Source of the DNA: CAYRTD01 sp964528675
GTDB lineage: Bacteria > Bacteroidota > Bacteroidia > Bacteroidales > GCA-2748055
Direction: 5' to 3'
DNA length: 64,000 nucleotides
Assembly (NCBI GenBank): GCA_964528675.1
Contig: CAZGTU010000017.1
Coordinates: forward strand, 1-64,000
Part shown: in pieces, positions 62,173 to 64,000 of the stretch
Layout: every line of letters starts with the position of its first letter
Numbering within the stretch: position 1 is the stretch's first letter
Program-made: the position numbers and the translations under genes
The notes under the pieces: model-generated
Told to the model about the DNA's origin: nothing
Database searches by the model: none
The model's input: the letters and a program-made list of their open reading frames with translations, nothing else

Positions 62173-63356
62173 CAGAATTAGCGAAGATAGTTCTTAAGTC
62201 CGGAAAGGATCAATCCCTCATGAGATTTCATCCCTGGGTTTTCTCAGGCGCTATAAAAAAAGTCTACGGGGATGTGAAAGAAGGAGATTGGGTAGATGTG
62301 TATAATAATAAAGATCAATTTCTTGCCAGGGGCCATTATCAGAATGGCTCAATTGCCGTCAGAGTTCTGAGCTTTAACAGCGAGGAAAGTGCTGAAGAAA
62401 TATATCCGAAAAGAATACTCAATGCTTACGGATTAAGAAAACAACTTGGTTTTCCCCATACGGAAAACACAAATGTATTCCGTTTGATCAATGCTGAAGG
62501 AGATGGCTTACCGGGTCTGATTGTGGACTATTATGCTGGTACACTTGTAATACAAATGCATTCTGCAGGGATGTTTTATGATTTGAATGTCATAATTGAT
62601 CACTTAAAGAATTTGCCAGGTCTTGATGTCAATACGATTTACAATAAAAGTAAGTCCACACTTCCTTTTAAATCAGGCATTGATATTGATGATGAGTTTT
62701 TATCAGGTGAAGCAAAGAGCAGTGTTGTAAGTGAATATGGTTGTAGATTCCATGTTGACATCGCAGAAGGGCAAAAAACCGGTTTTTTTATTGATCAGCG
62801 GGAGAATCGCAGGTTACTGGAAAAGTATTCAGAAGGAAAAAATGTCCTGAATATGTTTGGATATACAGGTGGGTTTTCAGTATACGCACTGCGGGGAGGA
62901 GCCAGGCTCGTACATACGGTTGATGCTTCAAAGAAAGCCGTTGAATTATCTGAAAAAAATGTCAGACTGAACTTTTCTGCAGAAAACAATCACAAATCTT
63001 TTGCCCGCGATGCTTTCGATTTTTTTGCCGATCCTCCCCATAAATACGATTTGATAATTCTTGATCCACCAGCCTTTGCGAAACATCACAATGTACTGAG
63101 TAATGCACTTCAGGGATATAAGAAAATCAACCGGAAAGCTTTTGAGATTATTCAACCCGGAGGTGTTATCTTTACTTTTAGCTGTTCACAGGTGGTTTCA
63201 AAAGAGAATTTCCGGAAAAGTGTTTTCACTGCTGCTGCCAATACAGGGCGCAATATTCAATTACTTCATCAGATGAGTCAGCCCGCCGATCATCCCGTCA
63301 GCATCTATCATCCCGAGGGAGAATATTTAAAAGGGCTGGTATTGAAGGTTGATTGA
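62169..63356 (+). CDS. rlmI: 23S rRNA m5C methyltransferase RlmI family
   Basis: The 395-residue protein combines an N-terminal PUA domain (LKSGKDQSLMRFHPWVFSGAI, about 1-75) with a Rossmann methyltransferase domain. Visible motifs: FFIDQRENRRLL, LNMFGYTGGFSVYA, VDASKKAVELS, ILDPPAFAKH and FSCSQ. The DPPAF and SCS pair carries the cytosine-C5 chemistry of RlmI, which methylates 23S rRNA in E. coli (C1962). It is translationally coupled (ATGA) to the exonuclease gene and ends 53 nt before the last gene. Confidence 0.93.
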   Translation: MTELAKIVLKSGKDQSLMRFHPWVFSGAIKKVYGDVKEGDWVDVYNNKDQFLARGHYQNGSIAVRVLSFNSEESAEEIYPKRILNAYGLRKQLGFPHTENTNVFRLINAEGDGLPGLIVDYYAGTLVIQMHSAGMFYDLNVIIDHLKNLPGLDVNTIYNKSKSTLPFKSGIDIDDEFLSGEAKSSVVSEYGCRFHVDIAEGQKTGFFIDQRENRRLLEKYSEGKNVLNMFGYTGGFSVYALRGGARLVHTVDASKKAVELSEKNVRLNFSAENNHKSFARDAFDFFADPPHKYDLIILDPPAFAKHHNVLSNALQGYKKINRKAFEIIQPGGVIFTFSCSQVVSKENFRKSVFTAAANTGRNIQLLHQMSQPADHPVSIYHPEGEYLKGLVLKVD

Positions 63357-63409
63357 GTATGTTGATTATTTTTTCTAATTTTATATCTACTGATTAAATA
63401 TACAATTCT

Positions 63410-64000
63410 ATGAAAACAAAAACTCTATTTTCAGTACTGATTCTTTCATTTTTTTTGCTTACTTCCTGCATTGATTTTAATAACAGCGTTACGGGTAGTG
63501 GTAATGTTATAACTGAATATCATGAAGTTGGAGATTTTCATGGTATTGAAGCAGGCGCAGGTTTAAATGTATATGTTGAATTTGGAGAAATGAGCAATGA
63601 GGTTGAGGTGATCGCAGATGAAAATCTCCATGAATATATTAAGGTTGAAGTAATTAATGGTATATTGAAGATCACAAGCCGCAGAAATATTCGAAAAGCT
63701 TCTTCGAAAGATGTTTTTGTCCAGGCAGGTACGATAGATGAACTCGAGGTTTCCAGTGCAGCTGATTTTATCGGGGAAAATTTATTGATTGCCAGAGATA
63801 TTGACATTGAGGTATCAAGCGCAGCAGATCTTGAGCTAGAACTTGAAGCAGAAACTGCAAGAATTGAAGTCAGTTCTTCAGGTTCGGTTTATATACGGGG
63901 AAGAGCCCAAAGACTTTTAGCCGATGTTTCCAGTGCAGGTGATCTCGATGCATCTGATTTCATTGTTGAGGAAGCCGATGTTGAAGCCTCCAGTGCTGCC
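63410..64000 (+). CDS. DUF2807 (putative autotransporter adhesin head GIN) lipoprotein, cut by the right edge
   Basis: An open frame from the ATG at 63410 runs to the window edge, giving 197 residues. It has a lipoprotein signal with lipobox LTSC (Cys20), then the DUF2807 opening GSGNVITEYHEVGDFHGIEAGAGLNVYVEFG. The repeating beta-helix turn motif EVSSAADLE/EVSSSGSVYI/DVSSAGDLDAS follows. DUF2807 proteins are common surface or envelope proteins of Bacteroidota with no proven activity. The C-terminus is outside the window. Confidence 0.88.
   Translation, partial: MKTKTLFSVLILSFFLLTSCIDFNNSVTGSGNVITEYHEVGDFHGIEAGAGLNVYVEFGEMSNEVEVIADENLHEYIKVEVINGILKITSRRNIRKASSKDVFVQAGTIDELEVSSAADFIGENLLIARDIDIEVSSAADLELELEAETARIEVSSSGSVYIRGRAQRLLADVSSAGDLDASDFIVEEADVEASSAA

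Overview
The window looks like a chromosomal segment of a Bacteroidota bacterium, probably from the Bacteroidales/Marinilabiliales part of the phylum. The evidence is direct: a type IX secretion (T9SS) type-B sorting domain next to a PorP/SprF protein, TonB receptors with CarboxypepD_reg domains, DUF4249, DUF5063, DUF2795 and OstA-like proteins, and several promoters of the Bacteroidota type (TTG, about 19-20 nt, TAnnTTTG). The DNA is AT-rich. I see no rRNA, tRNA, CRISPR array, insertion sequence or phage genes. Genus cannot be read from the sequence alone.

Layout. 1-10.7 kb: the tail of an unknown gene, htpG behind a sigma-54-like site, a small membrane-anchored protein, an aspartate-type aminotransferase, a hairpin-rich intergenic stretch, mltG, a phosphohexomutase, murB (reverse), a glycosyltransferase and a secreted thioredoxin-like protein. 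This part is mostly cell-envelope building. 10.7-16 kb (reverse): sucA-sucB-dpaL, the E1 and E2 of 2-oxoglutarate dehydrogenase translationally coupled to a diaminopropionate ammonia-lyase. 16.3-19.3 kb: a three-gene proton-translocating transhydrogenase, closed by a clear terminator.

19.6-31.9 kb is the accessory part and the most unusual: a giant secreted protein of about 3,064 residues with eight tandem domains of exactly 135 residues, a 267-residue secreted protein, a type-B T9SS cargo protein, and PorP/SprF. The giant and the 267-residue protein have no recognisable sorting domain of their own, but both end in the same short tail (G-E-I-x-S-x-N-x-L-T-R-x). I suggest that the four genes form one surface-assembly system.

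32-42 kb: a repeat-rich spacer, a pterin dehydratase, a TonB receptor, an NmrA-like protein, a CrtI-family carotenoid desaturase, recG, a membrane metallophosphoesterase and a methyltransferase. 42.1-49.0 kb: a tightly packed outer-membrane operon (DUF4249 lipoprotein, unknown secreted protein, STN-TonB receptor, MG2-like protein with a plug-like C-terminus). 49-51.5 kb: methyltransferase, ABC ATPase, cobalamin adenosyltransferase and a DUF2795 protein. 51.5-58.9 kb (reverse): guaB followed by three SurA/parvulin-type envelope chaperones and an OstA-like protein, an outer-membrane biogenesis operon. 59-64 kb: recQ with a TTG start, DUF5063, a 3'-5' exonuclease, rlmI, and a DUF2807 lipoprotein cut by the right edge.

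No searches could be run. Functions rest on motifs read from the translations; family names without a visible catalytic motif are recognitions from memory and carry lower confidence.
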